Assembly: GCA_003427395.1 (NCBI GenBank)
Contig: BFEA01000171.1
Span: forward strand, 2,176,603-2,199,537
Source: Chara braunii
Taxonomy: Eukaryota > Streptophyta > Charophyceae > Charales > Characeae
Direction of reading: 5' to 3'
DNA length: 22,935 nucleotides
The notes under the pieces were generated by a model. The model searched no databases. It worked only from the letters and a program-made list of their open reading frames with translations, and was not told the origin of the DNA. Shown here piece by piece: positions 8,894-17,040 of this stretch. The translations under genes and the position numbers were made by a program. Numbering within the stretch: position 1 is the first letter of the stretch; every line of letters starts with the position of its first letter.

Positions 8894-10325
8894 TTAGCTT
8901 GTTCCGAGATCGAAAGCAAAATGATCGATCGGAAGCGGGATCCGATGGTCCAAGGCTCGAACGATGTTAAGCACATCGATTTCCCCAGTGACGAAGGTGG
9001 GTCCTCCCGACTCCATCTCTCTTGGAGAAGGTCGCCACTCCTCCACCTCTTTCTGCTCTGGCGCTGGTCTGATCATTCCAAGCCCGGGGTAGCCAAGTGA
9101 TACGTACTGATCTAACGGGATTAGCTCGGCGGCCTCTTCCGAGGTGGCTAGGGCACTTCCCCGACCCTCTATTTCTTCCATTAAAGCCTTCGCCTCGTCC
9201 TGGTCCGTTAGCGATGAGGGTCGAGGCCATCGGCGCGACCCCGACGCGTTGTTGCGGAGGCCTGTGAGGGCAATCACGGGCTAGATGCCCAGGTTGATGA
9301 CATGCATAACAAACGTTTAGATTGCTTGTGACTCCTCCAAGAGAGGGTGCCGGTCCTAACCCTTGCTGAATCGGAGGGGCACGCACCGCAATGGGCCACA
9401 TGTTCCTCATCATGGCTTCCAATCGAGCATTGTGCTCTCGCCGCTCCTTTTTGCTTTCCTGAATTAGACTAACCAAGGTTTTGGTCAGCTCGAGTATGGC
9501 AGTTGATTCATTCGATTGTACTAGAGTCTCGACTGGGGGCGGGGGTGCCGTTCTTACAGGCGTTGGCATTACAGGGACCGGGACACTCGGGATCTCACTT
9601 GGAACTGGTCGTTTAGGGCCTATCTGTTCTATGTAGGTGACAGGACCCGACACAAACCCCATGTTTTCAAATTTGTTTTGCAGCGCAGCAAATTCGGCTT
9701 TTGCCCTTGCGAGTTTGGACGAATCTCCTTCCTTAGAATAGTCCTCTCCTTCCAGGAAGTTCGCCACGAACTTCTGTTCCATGTCCTTTGCAGCGTTCAT
9801 GATTTGCTGTAGTGTATGATTGATGGGGGAAAACTGCTTTCTCAGCTTCGCCCTTATTGTTTGGCTGCGGAGTCCGTCTATGAACAAATCTCTCCCTACT
9901 TGCTCTCCTCGCTCCTTCTTTACAAACATTCGATAGAACCGGTTTCGATACTCCGCAACGGACTCGAGAGGTTTTTGCACTCGATCCTTGATCATGTAAA
10001 GCGCTTGCTCTGGGTGAACGTAATCAAATCGGTTCAGAAAGTCTCGTTCGAAGGTCTGAAGATCTACCGACACATAGGTACTAAACAAGTGATGAGCGTC
10101 TCCTCCCAATCGAGCGGGGATGTTTACCTGAGCTTCATTATCGTCATACTGCTGTGCTTGGAGCGTGGCCAACCATGCTCCTGCAAGGTGGTGCGCATGG
10201 TCAAATAAATATAGATCAGGTGGCGTCATGGGAGCCTGTGCACGTGGGGCGGGTTGATTAGGATTTTGTTGATTGCATTCTGCTGCAGGTTCGGTACATT
10301 GGCAGCCATGTTGGCTGCTCGTCAA
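8894..10325 (-). pseudogene. gag: capsid and nucleocapsid, frameshifted
   Basis: The core (residues about 50-195) is a typical Retrotrans_gag region, with AGAWLATLQAQQYDD, TFERDFLNRF, SVAEYRNRFYRMF and IDGLRSQTIRAKLRKQF. A Pro-rich linker and a short helix rich in Lys/Glu (residues about 277-310) follow. The nucleocapsid has one CCHC knuckle, CYACHQPGHLARDC (C339, C342, H347, C352), for binding element RNA. A frameshift near 9220 moves the rest into the frame ending at a TAA at 8894, which reads DEAKALMEEIEGRGSALATS and IPLDQYVSLGYPGLGMIRP. The start is uncertain. The frame opens after a TGA at a TTG (10325), its first ATG is at 10229, and alternative ATGs in other frames lie at 10309 and 10371, so the N-terminus is probably frameshifted too. 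Confidence 0.9.
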
Positions 10326-10450
10326 TCAGCTGATCTACTCCGGGTGACGACAGGGTCGCGTCTATGAGCATTCCGGGGGCGAGGCCGCCCTCGGTTAGCC
10401 AGATCGCCTAATTAATGTGCTATCGATCCTAAGACCCAGCCACGTGTCGG
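10326..10450 (-). other. Element 5' leader between primer binding site and gag
   Basis: This short leader contains an ATG at 10371-10369 that opens a frame of about 38 codons overlapping the gag start. That frame may hold the original gag N-terminus before a frameshift. Nothing else is recognisable. Confidence 0.4.
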
Positions 10451-10462
10451 GCTCCGATACCA
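10451..10462 (-). other. Primer binding site for initiator Met tRNA
   Basis: Read on the minus strand this is TGGTATCGGAGC. It matches the complement of the plant initiator Met tRNA 3' end (TGGTATCAGAGC) at 11 of 12 positions. Its position directly next to the inner end of the right LTR is as expected. It gives the element its orientation and marks the right LTR as the 5' LTR. Confidence 0.88.
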
Positions 10463-12041
10463 ACCTCACGCCCAGCGCGACTTCCTGATTGGAGTGGGAT
10501 GTGGGCCTGGAAGTGCGAAAAGGGGTGTGCCAAGGATTTTTGGGGAAAGNGGAGTCCCAGGTCAGAACTGAGATCTCCTGTGACAGGGTCTTTCGGGGGC
10601 ACGAGTGCAATTTGGCGAAGAGGGCGTTTTCAGGTTACCAGCGCGGTTCGCTCAAGATCGAGCGAGCCATTGGTTTCGGGGACGGCGGTTCGTGGGTTGG
10701 TCCCCTCGGGGTAGGTGGGATTCCGATGAGTTTGTCTGTCGGTAGCTGCCATTTGCACTGGTCGCCGCACTTGCGGGCTAGGCCTTCGGAACTCCGGGGT
10801 TCTTTGATCGCCGCGCCGTCGGCAGTTCCCGCAGGGTGTGCTGGGCCAATAGGGGGCTATGGCCGGCCACGGAACGACACTGAGTTGATGGTACGGAAGA
10901 AGNAGGCGGAAGGGAGGGAAGCTGGTGGTGATGACGACAAATCCCGGGTGGATGAAGTAGTAGGTATGGTCGGGAGAAGGGAAATCAGAGCACTGGGGGT
11001 CGCTAGAGGTGGCGCAGTGGAATTCCCGAGGACATAATCGATTCTCGGTGTGGTAGGGATATCGCTGCCTTAGGATCTCGTTTATCCAAGGGGTGAAATA
11101 ATTCGGGCCGTAGGATGAATCGGAATTCCAGGATCGCGTCATCGTGTCATTGCGGTGTTATGGGCTACCTAAAGATGGGTCCGCGACGATTGCGGTCACC
11201 GTGTGCGAGCACGTGCAGGCCGCGCAAATAGCGTCAGACTTACTCGTGCTCGTGCAGGACGATTGCACCGTTGCGGATTTCAAGATGGCCGCTCTCAATC
11301 GGACTGATTGAGGGCCCCGATGAAGCGGCGCTCACCGAGCCCGGTATCCGACCGCTTAATCTCTTCGTGTTGTTCTGAGCATGCAAGATGCAACAATCAC
11401 AACCAGCTCGATCAAAAGACACGCAGAGACAAAAAAACAGGATTATCGATTGCGCAAAATCCCTATTTTACACATGAGTGTGTCGAATGTGACCAACAAA
11501 AGCAAAGACAAGGGTTCCTCAGCAAAATATAGGCAATCAAACATGGCCTCTATACATCCAGTCATTCCGTAATCATACACATAACACATTAGAGATGGGA
11601 GAGTCGCGAGGGCAAATGTGAGCAAAAAACCCAGGTCCAATTTATGAGAAATTGAAAAGAACGGGCAAACTGCCCGTAGCTGAGATCAAAATTTATGTAC
11701 ACAAGGCAGAGGGGGAGAAAAGATAAGGAAACAGCAAAACCGCGTCCATCAACCTCAACTCTCTCTCTCTCGCTCGCTCTTCTTCTCCGATGCGGACAGT
11801 CCGTCGTCGCGCACCAACCCACTAAGTCGTCACCCTGCTTAGTCCTCCAGCACCCGTCAGGTTCGCCCGTGCCCAGAGTCCGTCGTGGCCCGCGTCAACC
11901 CCGTGCGTTTGGCACCAGCTCGTCCGGGTCGCCCGACTCGTGCTCTACTCACCTCTTACTTCGCTCATGTGCCGACCCTTCCTGATCGCGCAACCCCGAG
12001 CTTCCAACAGCTGGTTAAGAGCTACTAGTCGCGCAGCCAAA

Positions 12042-12048
12042 ATTTATA
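12042..12048 (-). promoter_or_regulatory. Candidate TATA box of the retrotransposon LTR
   Basis: On the minus strand the sequence is TATAAAT, about 790 bases into the LTR. It is conserved in the other LTR (1076-1082). Directly upstream in element orientation is GCATGCATGC, which contains RY-type CATGCATG. No transcription start can be proven from the sequence. Confidence 0.4.
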
Positions 12049-12569
12049 GTGTGCATGCATGCGCGAAGAACATGGAATTACAAGGACTTAGAAGAAGGGA
12101 AGGGGGAGGAAATTGCCTACGTTTGCATGGTCTGATCGCGGCGTGGGGGACGTAGCCGCTCTCCACGCATCGATCCGATCATGCAGACCGCGGGTACCAA
12201 AAAGCGCAGCAAAAGAAAGAGAAGGAGGGCGGGAAAGACCAAGTGCAAGAAGAAAGATACAGTTACAAGGGCGCCCGCCCAAAATTACAGTTACACACAC
12301 GATAAAGGCGCCTTCTAATCAGCGCACCGTTGCAGCCACATGAAGAAGCGTCTAGACAAAAGGTGCCGCGCGGCAAGACAAATCCTTATTACTAAATTCC
12401 TAATTTCCTATCTAATGCGAAGAAGCAAAAAAAAACACAAATTCTAGGAGGAAAGTCCGAAATTCCGAGAGCCATCGGGGGTCGAACAAAATTCAAAAAA
12501 TTCAAAAAGAACGAAGCAATTTCCCGCGCGATGTCTGCGCCCAAAAGATCGAAATCGAAACGAAAGAGA

Positions 12570-12577
12570 TGACGTCA
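12570..12577. promoter_or_regulatory. TGACGTCA palindrome, candidate bZIP site
   Basis: The perfect CRE/C-box-like palindrome TGACGTCA lies about 265 bases from the LTR start, in the presumed U3. The left LTR has CGACGTCA at the equivalent place, so the site is perfect only in the 5' LTR. A role is inference. Confidence 0.3.
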
Positions 12578-12989
12578 ACATTTATTAATCGCGCGCGTGG
12601 TGGCGCGCCAGCCATCCAGCCGACCAATCAATCAACCAGCCATCCCAGGACACACCCAGCTTCGAACCCATCCATTCGAAAAGAAGCGACGAAAAAGATG
12701 AAAAAGCAAGGACACTGATGCAATTTCCCACCGATCCCGACCTCCCGTAATTGGCCCAGCCTTCCCAACTTAAGACCCCTCATTGCAACCGCGCAGAAAG
12801 TCACGCGTTACAGAAAGTGGTTCGTCACAATACCACGTGTGTACCCGCCCCCTTTCACGCGAAACGAAACGTGACGGCTCGTTGGGAAGTTCAGCGATAG
12901 TTTTTGGATTGAACGTCCTGTAACCGCGAGTCCTGCGTGCACCTTTTTCTCCCTTTAAACCGCTTGGCAACGGACCTCATTCTATCTAA

Positions 12990-13151
12990 AACCGGGCTAA
13001 CACGGGGGATTTCAGTTCTGTCTGTGTCCCCACACTCAACTTTTCCAAAAATCCTTGGCACACCCCATCTTCGCTGTCCTCCCGGGGGCCTTCCGCAAAT
13101 CAAAACGCTCCGACCGGTAAGCAGCGCCGGGCGTGAGGTTAGAGCGTCACA
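12990..13151 (+). repeat. Inverted, diverged fragment of the same LTR family (3' end)
   Basis: The plus strand here resembles the minus strand of the 5' LTR end. A 22-base block at 13045-13066 is exactly complementary to 10522-10543, and GCGCYGGGCGTGAGGTT at 13124-13140 matches the complement of 10462-10478 with one difference. Similarity in between is patchy. The fragment is followed by CGTCACA (13145-13151), which would be the inverted partner of the TGTGACG LTR start. It is probably a remnant of a related element in the opposite orientation. The flanks (12840-12989 and 13152-13236) show no gene. Confidence 0.65.
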
Positions 13152-13236
13152 TCTCATTCCGTTGCTATTCGAACTCATGTTTGTTTAACAGCTACTCATG
13201 TGTCCGCCTTTCGACCACGTGGGCTGGGTTCGCTCC

Positions 13237-13262
13237 TTTTTTTTTTTTTTTTTTTTTTTTTT
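13237..13262. repeat. Poly-T tract of 26 bases
   Basis: An uninterrupted T run lies just before the TCCTYGGA cluster. On the minus strand it is poly-A and could be the tail of a retroposed sequence, but no source sequence is recognised. Confidence 0.8.
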
Positions 13263-13329
13263 AAGCTATATTCTTCTGCGAACTTGTTTTGCTCTGTTGC
13301 ATCTTCTGGCTTAGGGGCTTGTAAGACAA

Positions 13330-13752
13330 TCCTCGGAGCGTCCTCGGGCCCAAGGATGAAATCCTTGGAAAAATTTAGTGTTTTCTGCGTCATCTTTCGA
13401 CTCATCCTTGGAGCGTCGTCTCAGAGATTCGTCATTGGAGCTTTTTCAGGTAAAAAGAAAAAAAAAAGAAAAAAAAAAACAGTTGTGCTTGAGGCTTTCA
13501 GCCAATAGAGTGCCGCCACCATCCGGATTCAAGCGTTGGAACGTCTCTCTACGTGTGTGCCCTCTCCTCTCCGTGAAACGTGTATCCTTGGCTCCTACTA
13601 GGGACCTCGCCAGGTCCCTTGGAGCCATTCAAGGATTATTTGGCTGGGAAATCCTTGGAGCCCAAGGATTTGTCCTCGGAGTGTTTTCACATTTTCATTT
13701 CCGATTTCATCTGTGAGGACACTGTCAGGTGGAATGAAGACAAAATCCTTGG
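13330..13752. repeat. Cluster of TCCTYGGA octamers and their complements
   Basis: About a dozen copies of TCCTTGGA or TCCTCGGA, or close variants, occur on both strands in about 420 bases, for example at 13330, 13341, 13349 (complement), 13362, 13405, 13585, 13614, 13652, 13661 (complement), 13672 and 13745. Several are extended as TCCTTGGAGC or paired as back-to-back inverted copies (13652-13670). The spacing is irregular, so this is not a simple tandem repeat. Short open frames here do not look like protein. Confidence 0.7.
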
Positions 13753-14549
13753 AATCGCATCCCCGAGACCGAGTTATTATATATTATTAATTTATTATAT
13801 TATACTCGTCCGATTCCGTTGAGGAATTGAACTCATGTGTGTATGGTGTAGCCACGTTGGCTGGGGGTTTGGTTTGTTGACTTCTGCCCTAACCTTTTTG
13901 CAACTTTTCTGTAGAAATCACCTATGGCTGAAAGGCACACACGGAGAAGAAAAAAAGAAAGAAAAAAACGGCACACACACATTTAATTGTCAGTGAGCAG
14001 AGCATAAGATCGAATCCATGAGATGCTGGCGGGATCTTGAGATGAACATCGTATTCAAAACCACCAGTACAATTCCCGTTCTTTAGTTCTGACTACATAC
14101 AGTCAAAGGGACGCTGAGCCCGGTTCTCAGCACGTGATGCTCCCCACGAATAGATTGGAGCTTTTGTCCCATTAAAAAATAAAATAAAAAATAAATGGCT
14201 GTACATCTAAGTTGATCTAACTAATCAAAATAAAAATAGAAAAAAAAAAAAAAAAAAAAAACCTGTACAGTCAAAATGGGGGTGCACCATGGGGTGTGAT
14301 CTTACCGGCCCGTCGGCATGTATATACATTTATGTGAGGCCCAGTGAGGGTGCATCATGGGGTGTGATCTTACGGGCCTCGCTCGATATGTGTTTCGTTT
14401 GGAAAACGAACAACAGACAGAGAGAGTAATCATATCCCTTTTTTTTTCTTTTTGTGTGATATTCAAACCACCAGTGCAATTCCCAGTCATTGTGTTTCCG
14501 ACACTTTTTTTTTTTTTTTGTATACGATTGTGACTTTTTTGGGGCCTAG
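13753..14549. other. Non-coding A/T-rich stretch with poly-A and small repeats
   Basis: I see no gene. It contains an A/T-rich patch (13775-13803), a 22-base poly-A run (14240-14261) and a poly-T run ending at about 14519. It also holds a two-copy tandem repeat and two copies of the ATTCAAACCACCAGT repeat, listed separately. GATCGAATCC at 14008-14017 resembles a Pol III B box, so the segment ending in the poly-A run could be a SINE, but no A box was found at a suitable distance. Confidence 0.4.
14280..14378. repeat. Two-copy tandem repeat, 68-base period
   Basis: A unit of about 31 bases starting GGGTGCAYCATGGGGTGTGA is at 14280-14310 and again at 14348-14378, with only two differences. The 37 bases between are not repeated. 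Confidence 0.8.
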
Positions 14550-14641
14550 GCGTACGGGACGTGGCTTGCCGAACGAGTTTGGCTGGCTGCGGCAGCACAA
14601 TGTCAAGTGGAAAACATCTTTGCCGGGCCGCTGCCACTGAG
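14550..14641 (+). CDS. Possible internal exon of an unidentified gene
   Basis: A pyrimidine-rich stretch ending in CCTAG (AG at 14548-14549) precedes an open stretch containing YGTWLAERVWLAAAAQC, and CTGAG followed by GTGGGTG after 14641 looks like a donor site. One frame is open throughout and ends in GPLPLR. I do not recognise the protein. The evidence is only splice-like signals plus an open frame, so chance is a real alternative. Confidence 0.22.
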
Positions 14642-14698
14642 GTGGGTGTTTTCTTTTGTTCTGGTTTAAATTTCTGTGCGGCACGAAACTGGATCAGG

Positions 14699-14769
14699 GA
14701 AGCGAGGCTTCCTCGCTTCTGCTACTAAGGGCCTGGCCACGCCACTCTTGAAAACTCATTTTCAAGAGT
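14699..14769. repeat. Two adjacent perfect hairpins
   Basis: GAAGCGAGG (14699-14707) pairs with CCTCGCTTC (14711-14719) around a 3-base loop. ACTCTTGAAAA (14744-14754) pairs with TTTTCAAGAGT (14759-14769) around the loop CTCA. Both stems are perfect. Confidence 0.75.
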
Positions 14770-15159
14770 TGCTGCATGGCAACACAGCCTCTTGAAACTT
14801 GGGGCACATAACAATGTGTTCTGTTCAAAAAGAGACAAAAAGGCCAAAAAGAAAGGAGGCTGGGAGGCACTGGAGATCAGAGATTTAAACCACCAGTGCT
14901 TGACCCAGGTATTGGCCGCGGAAAAGAATAAAGTAGAAACGCTTCTAGTCAGATGAATTTGGGCGCTCCTGTAGTCACCTGTACGTTTCCTAAAATTGTG
15001 GCTTGTTAACGCGCATGACTCTGGAGCAAGAACTCTAATGGCCATATGCCCAACAATCATTGCATCACAAAAAAAAAAAAAAAAAAAAAAAGGAAGTACT
15101 ACTGGTGGTTTAATGCTAAACAGAAAAGTTAACATGTTTGGTTACTGTTGTTTTCGCAG

Positions 15160-15245
15160 TGGTTTGGATCCTTCTTGAGAAAAAGAAAAGGGGCAAGTAC
15201 GTTGGAGTCACACCCAACACGATCAGAATTGGCAGCTTTCTTTTC
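15160..15245 (+). CDS. Possible exon of an unidentified gene
   Basis: TGTTGTTTTCGCAG ending at 15159 is a good plant-type acceptor site. The following open stretch reads VWILLEKKKRGKYVGVTPNT and continues IRIGSF before a pyrimidine-rich low-complexity region. The end is not defined. The composition looks protein-like, but I do not recognise it. It is on the same strand as the other possible exons in 14550-16308. Confidence 0.25.
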
Positions 15246-15653
15246 TTCTCTTTTCTTTTCTTTCTTTTTCTTTGTTTCTTTTTTTTTTTTTTCTGAATAG
15301 GCCACCGCTAAACTTGCACATGTTGGAAACTCACACCATGACGCGCCGGCGGCACTTTCCATATTTTCTTGCGTATTTCAAACTAAAAGTGTGTCGCGGC
15401 CACAGTTTCTCCCCCAAAAGAAAAACATGAATGCATATAATAGGATGATGAAGGTTGAAAATCACCTGCATGTGTTGCAGGGGACGAGCGCCGCCTGCTG
15501 AGATTGCACCTGGGCCTGTCCAAGTTCAAATGCAGATCATTTACTTGCACGTGTGCGCATTAGGTGCGCATTCTGACGGGGGCTGGGTTTGGCATTCCAG
15601 ACCTTACCAGGGCAAATACTCACACACTAGGAAGTTTTCCTACTTCTCTGTAG

Positions 15654-15696
15654 ACGTAATTGTGGTGAAGTACATGGAGCCGTGTCTGGAAAGGAG
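15654..15696 (+). CDS. Possible short exon of an unidentified gene
   Basis: TTTTCCTACTTCTCTGTAG (AG at 15652-15653) is a strong acceptor-like sequence. It is followed by an open stretch encoding VIVVKYMEPCLER and a donor-like GTCAGAT after AAGGAG. At 43 bases it is too short to be convincing alone. Confidence 0.2.
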
Positions 15697-15934
15697 GTCA
15701 GATACATCAAGGAAAGTGCATTGTCTATGCCATCCTGGAAAGGGGAGGTCATGTAAATCCCTTAGGCAGGTTTTATATATACAGTTTCTGTGACAGTCAA
15801 TTTTAGTGAATGCCACGGCTGCCGTCTTCCCCCGAGCCCCCGAGCAAATGCACCCGCATCACGACTGTATTGGATCGGAAAGATAGCTTGTATACATTCA
15901 AAATCAGGGTGTGTTGTGTTAGGTGGAAGACGGT

Positions 15935-15969
15935 GGTGTCCTATTCCTGTCAGTCAGGAATAGGACACC
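15935..15969. repeat. Perfect 15-base-pair hairpin
   Basis: GGTGTCCTATTCCTG (15935-15949) pairs perfectly with CAGGAATAGGACACC (15955-15969) across the 5-base loop TCAGT. It lies at the very start of the open frame that ends at 16308. It lacks a run of T after it, and it does not have the CTRR end expected for a Helitron at the right distance. Confidence 0.85.
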
Positions 15970-16308
15970 TGGGAAAGTGCTACTCTTCCGCTAGATGCCA
16001 TCGCCATCGCCGTGATGCAGACTCGCATGTTGGACTTGGGCTTGTCTGTACATCCCAGTGCCCGCTCTGACAAGATATCTGCCTGTGGGATTGGATTTGC
16101 CGGTGGATTTTCTGCGCAGTCTTTAGCGTTTTCGGTACATGTAATGGAGCAGAGGCAGTACCTAGCTGAACTAACACTTGGCACGATTCCACAATCTCCA
16201 CCAATGCATATTTTGACTGATTCTAACGGGAAAAAGAATACAGTCAAGAGGGCCGTGCAGAGGAGTGTTGAAGTCGGGCAAAATGAAGTTGCCCGAGCTT
16301 TTTTTTAA
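15964..16308 (+). CDS. Unidentified open frame, possible 3' exon
   Basis: A 114-codon frame is open after a TAG at 15961-15963 and stops at a TAA (16306-16308). It reads TWESATLPLDAIAIAVMQT, then MLDLGLSVHPSARSDK, GIGFAGGFSAQSLAFSV and MEQRQYLAELTLGTIPQS. The amino-acid mix is protein-like and balanced, unlike nearby shadows. The first ATG is at 16012, but the protein-like reading begins before it, which favours a spliced exon over an independent gene. I do not recognise the family. The stop is followed by a poly-T rich stretch. Confidence 0.3.
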   Translation, partial: DTWESATLPLDAIAIAVMQTRMLDLGLSVHPSARSDKISACGIGFAGGFSAQSLAFSVHVMEQRQYLAELTLGTIPQSPPMHILTDSNGKKNTVKRAVQRSVEVGQNEVARAFF

Positions 16309-17040
16309 AATTTTAATTTTTTTTTTTTTTATAACAAAACAACTGGGAACCGGGCTCAGTGTCCCTTATATTTTCCGGAGGGAGGTTTCCACTTCGGTGG
16401 GGCGGTGACTTGGGGCTCGCTCGACATTCCTCGGGCCGTCCTCGGGGGCCGAGGAAATTCTCCCATCGCCGCCCGAGGAAATTCGCGCCGTCGTTCCACT
16501 CATCCTCGGAATTGTTCCCTGAGGACGATTCCTCGGGGCCTTCCGCGGCCAGTTTCATATATCGACAAGCGGACGCGGGGGGGGGCGAGGTTGGCCCAGC
16601 AAGGTGTGTCCGTGCCAACGTCGTTGGTCCAGCTCGATTGGGTGTCGTGAATTCGAAAGTTGGCGGCGAAAATAAAAAAATGGCCATGAAAAAGGCGCGC
16701 AGTCCTGGATTCGAAATTCGAAATTCGAATTTCCGCAAGCGAGTGACGGCGGCGCGGGCGTCCTTGCGGCTGACGACAGCAACATTCCTCGGCGGAAGCG
16801 TTTGGGTACGGGGTGGCGGCTGCGTGTCGGCGGGCACGCCGAACATACATGTACACGTCCGAAGCAGCAGACACGCCGTCACACGATTGCCATCGTTGTC
16901 GTCTTCGCAGGCGCACCTTCGTCGTCGACGTGTACGTCGTGCACTCCGGTCGTCACTCGCAGCATCGCTGTTGTGCGCCCCGGCACACGCGGAGTCTTCT
17001 GTACTTGGCGACGCCCACGTCGACAGTACCAGTTTCGGCG
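16309..17040. other. GC-rich non-coding stretch upstream of the transposase
   Basis: No gene is recognised. Long overlapping frames on both strands here follow from GC-rich sequence and are not protein-like. The stretch contains a T-rich start (16309-16331), the CCTCGG/CCGAGG cluster (16427-16540), a G run (16577-16585) and a short ATTCGAAA array (16709-16733). It may include the promoter and the left end of the Harbinger element, but I could not find a terminal inverted repeat. Confidence 0.4.
16427..16540. repeat. Second cluster of CCTCGG / CCGAGG motifs
   Basis: TTCCTCGGGCC, GTCCTCGGGGGCC, two exact copies of CCGAGGAAATTC (16449-16460 and 16473-16484, 24 bases apart), ATCCTCGGAATT, CCTGAGGAC and TTCCTCGGGGCC occur within about 115 bases. 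The core matches the TCCTCGGA form of the cluster at 13330-13752. Confidence 0.65.

Larger units (their letters stand above)
1..12839 (-). mobile_element. Ty3/Gypsy LTR retrotransposon, degenerate
   Basis: Two long direct repeats flank a block of minus-strand coding sequence in the order gag, protease, reverse transcriptase, RNase H, integrase. Integrase last is the Ty3/Gypsy order; Copia elements have integrase before reverse transcriptase. A primer binding site complementary to initiator Met tRNA abuts the right repeat, which fixes that repeat as the 5' LTR. The internal region is about 8.6 kb, long for this class because of two additional ORFs after integrase. The left LTR is truncated by the window edge, so the target site duplication cannot be checked. 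Multiple stops and frameshifts show that this copy is non-autonomous now. The superfamily call is secure; the family name is not known to me. Confidence 0.95.
10463..12839 (-). repeat. 5' LTR of the Gypsy element, complete
   Basis: The LTR is about 2377 bases long. Its inner end is set by the primer binding site and its outer end by loss of similarity with the left copy after CGTCACA at 12839. In element orientation it starts with TGTGACG, so it has the usual TG start. Its 3' end (GGGCGTGAGGT) does not end in the usual CA. Ns lie at 10550 and 10903. No open frame inside it resembles a known protein. It should contain the element promoter and the polyadenylation signals. Confidence 0.92.
14053..15113. 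repeat. Dispersed AAACCACCAGT repeats (three direct, one inverted)
   Basis: ATTCAAA(A)CCACCAGTRCAATTCCC occurs at 14053-14077 and 14461-14484. A shorter copy with TTTAAACCACCAGTGC is at 14884-14899. The complement ACTGGTGGTTTAA is at 15101-15113, right after a 23-base poly-A run (15069-15091). They could be ends of small mobile elements. Confidence 0.6.

Noticed and set aside
9816-10208. Plus-strand frame of 130 codons across gag.
   Set aside because: It lies antisense to well-recognised gag sequence.
12831-12850. Search for a target site duplication at the right end of the element.
   Set aside because: The left outer end of the element is outside the window, so no comparison is possible.
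13990-14261. Possible tRNA-derived SINE: B-box-like GATCGAATCC and a poly-A tail.
   Set aside because: No A box 30-60 bases upstream and no target duplication seen; left only as a remark.
15935-15990. Hairpin considered as a Helitron 3' end.
   Set aside because: No CTRR end at the usual distance and no Helitron start or Rep/helicase coding found.
16012-16308. Open frame tested as Copia-type RNase H because of a faint similarity around HILTDSNGKKN.
   Set aside because: The conserved acidic positions and the rest of the Copia pattern are missing.
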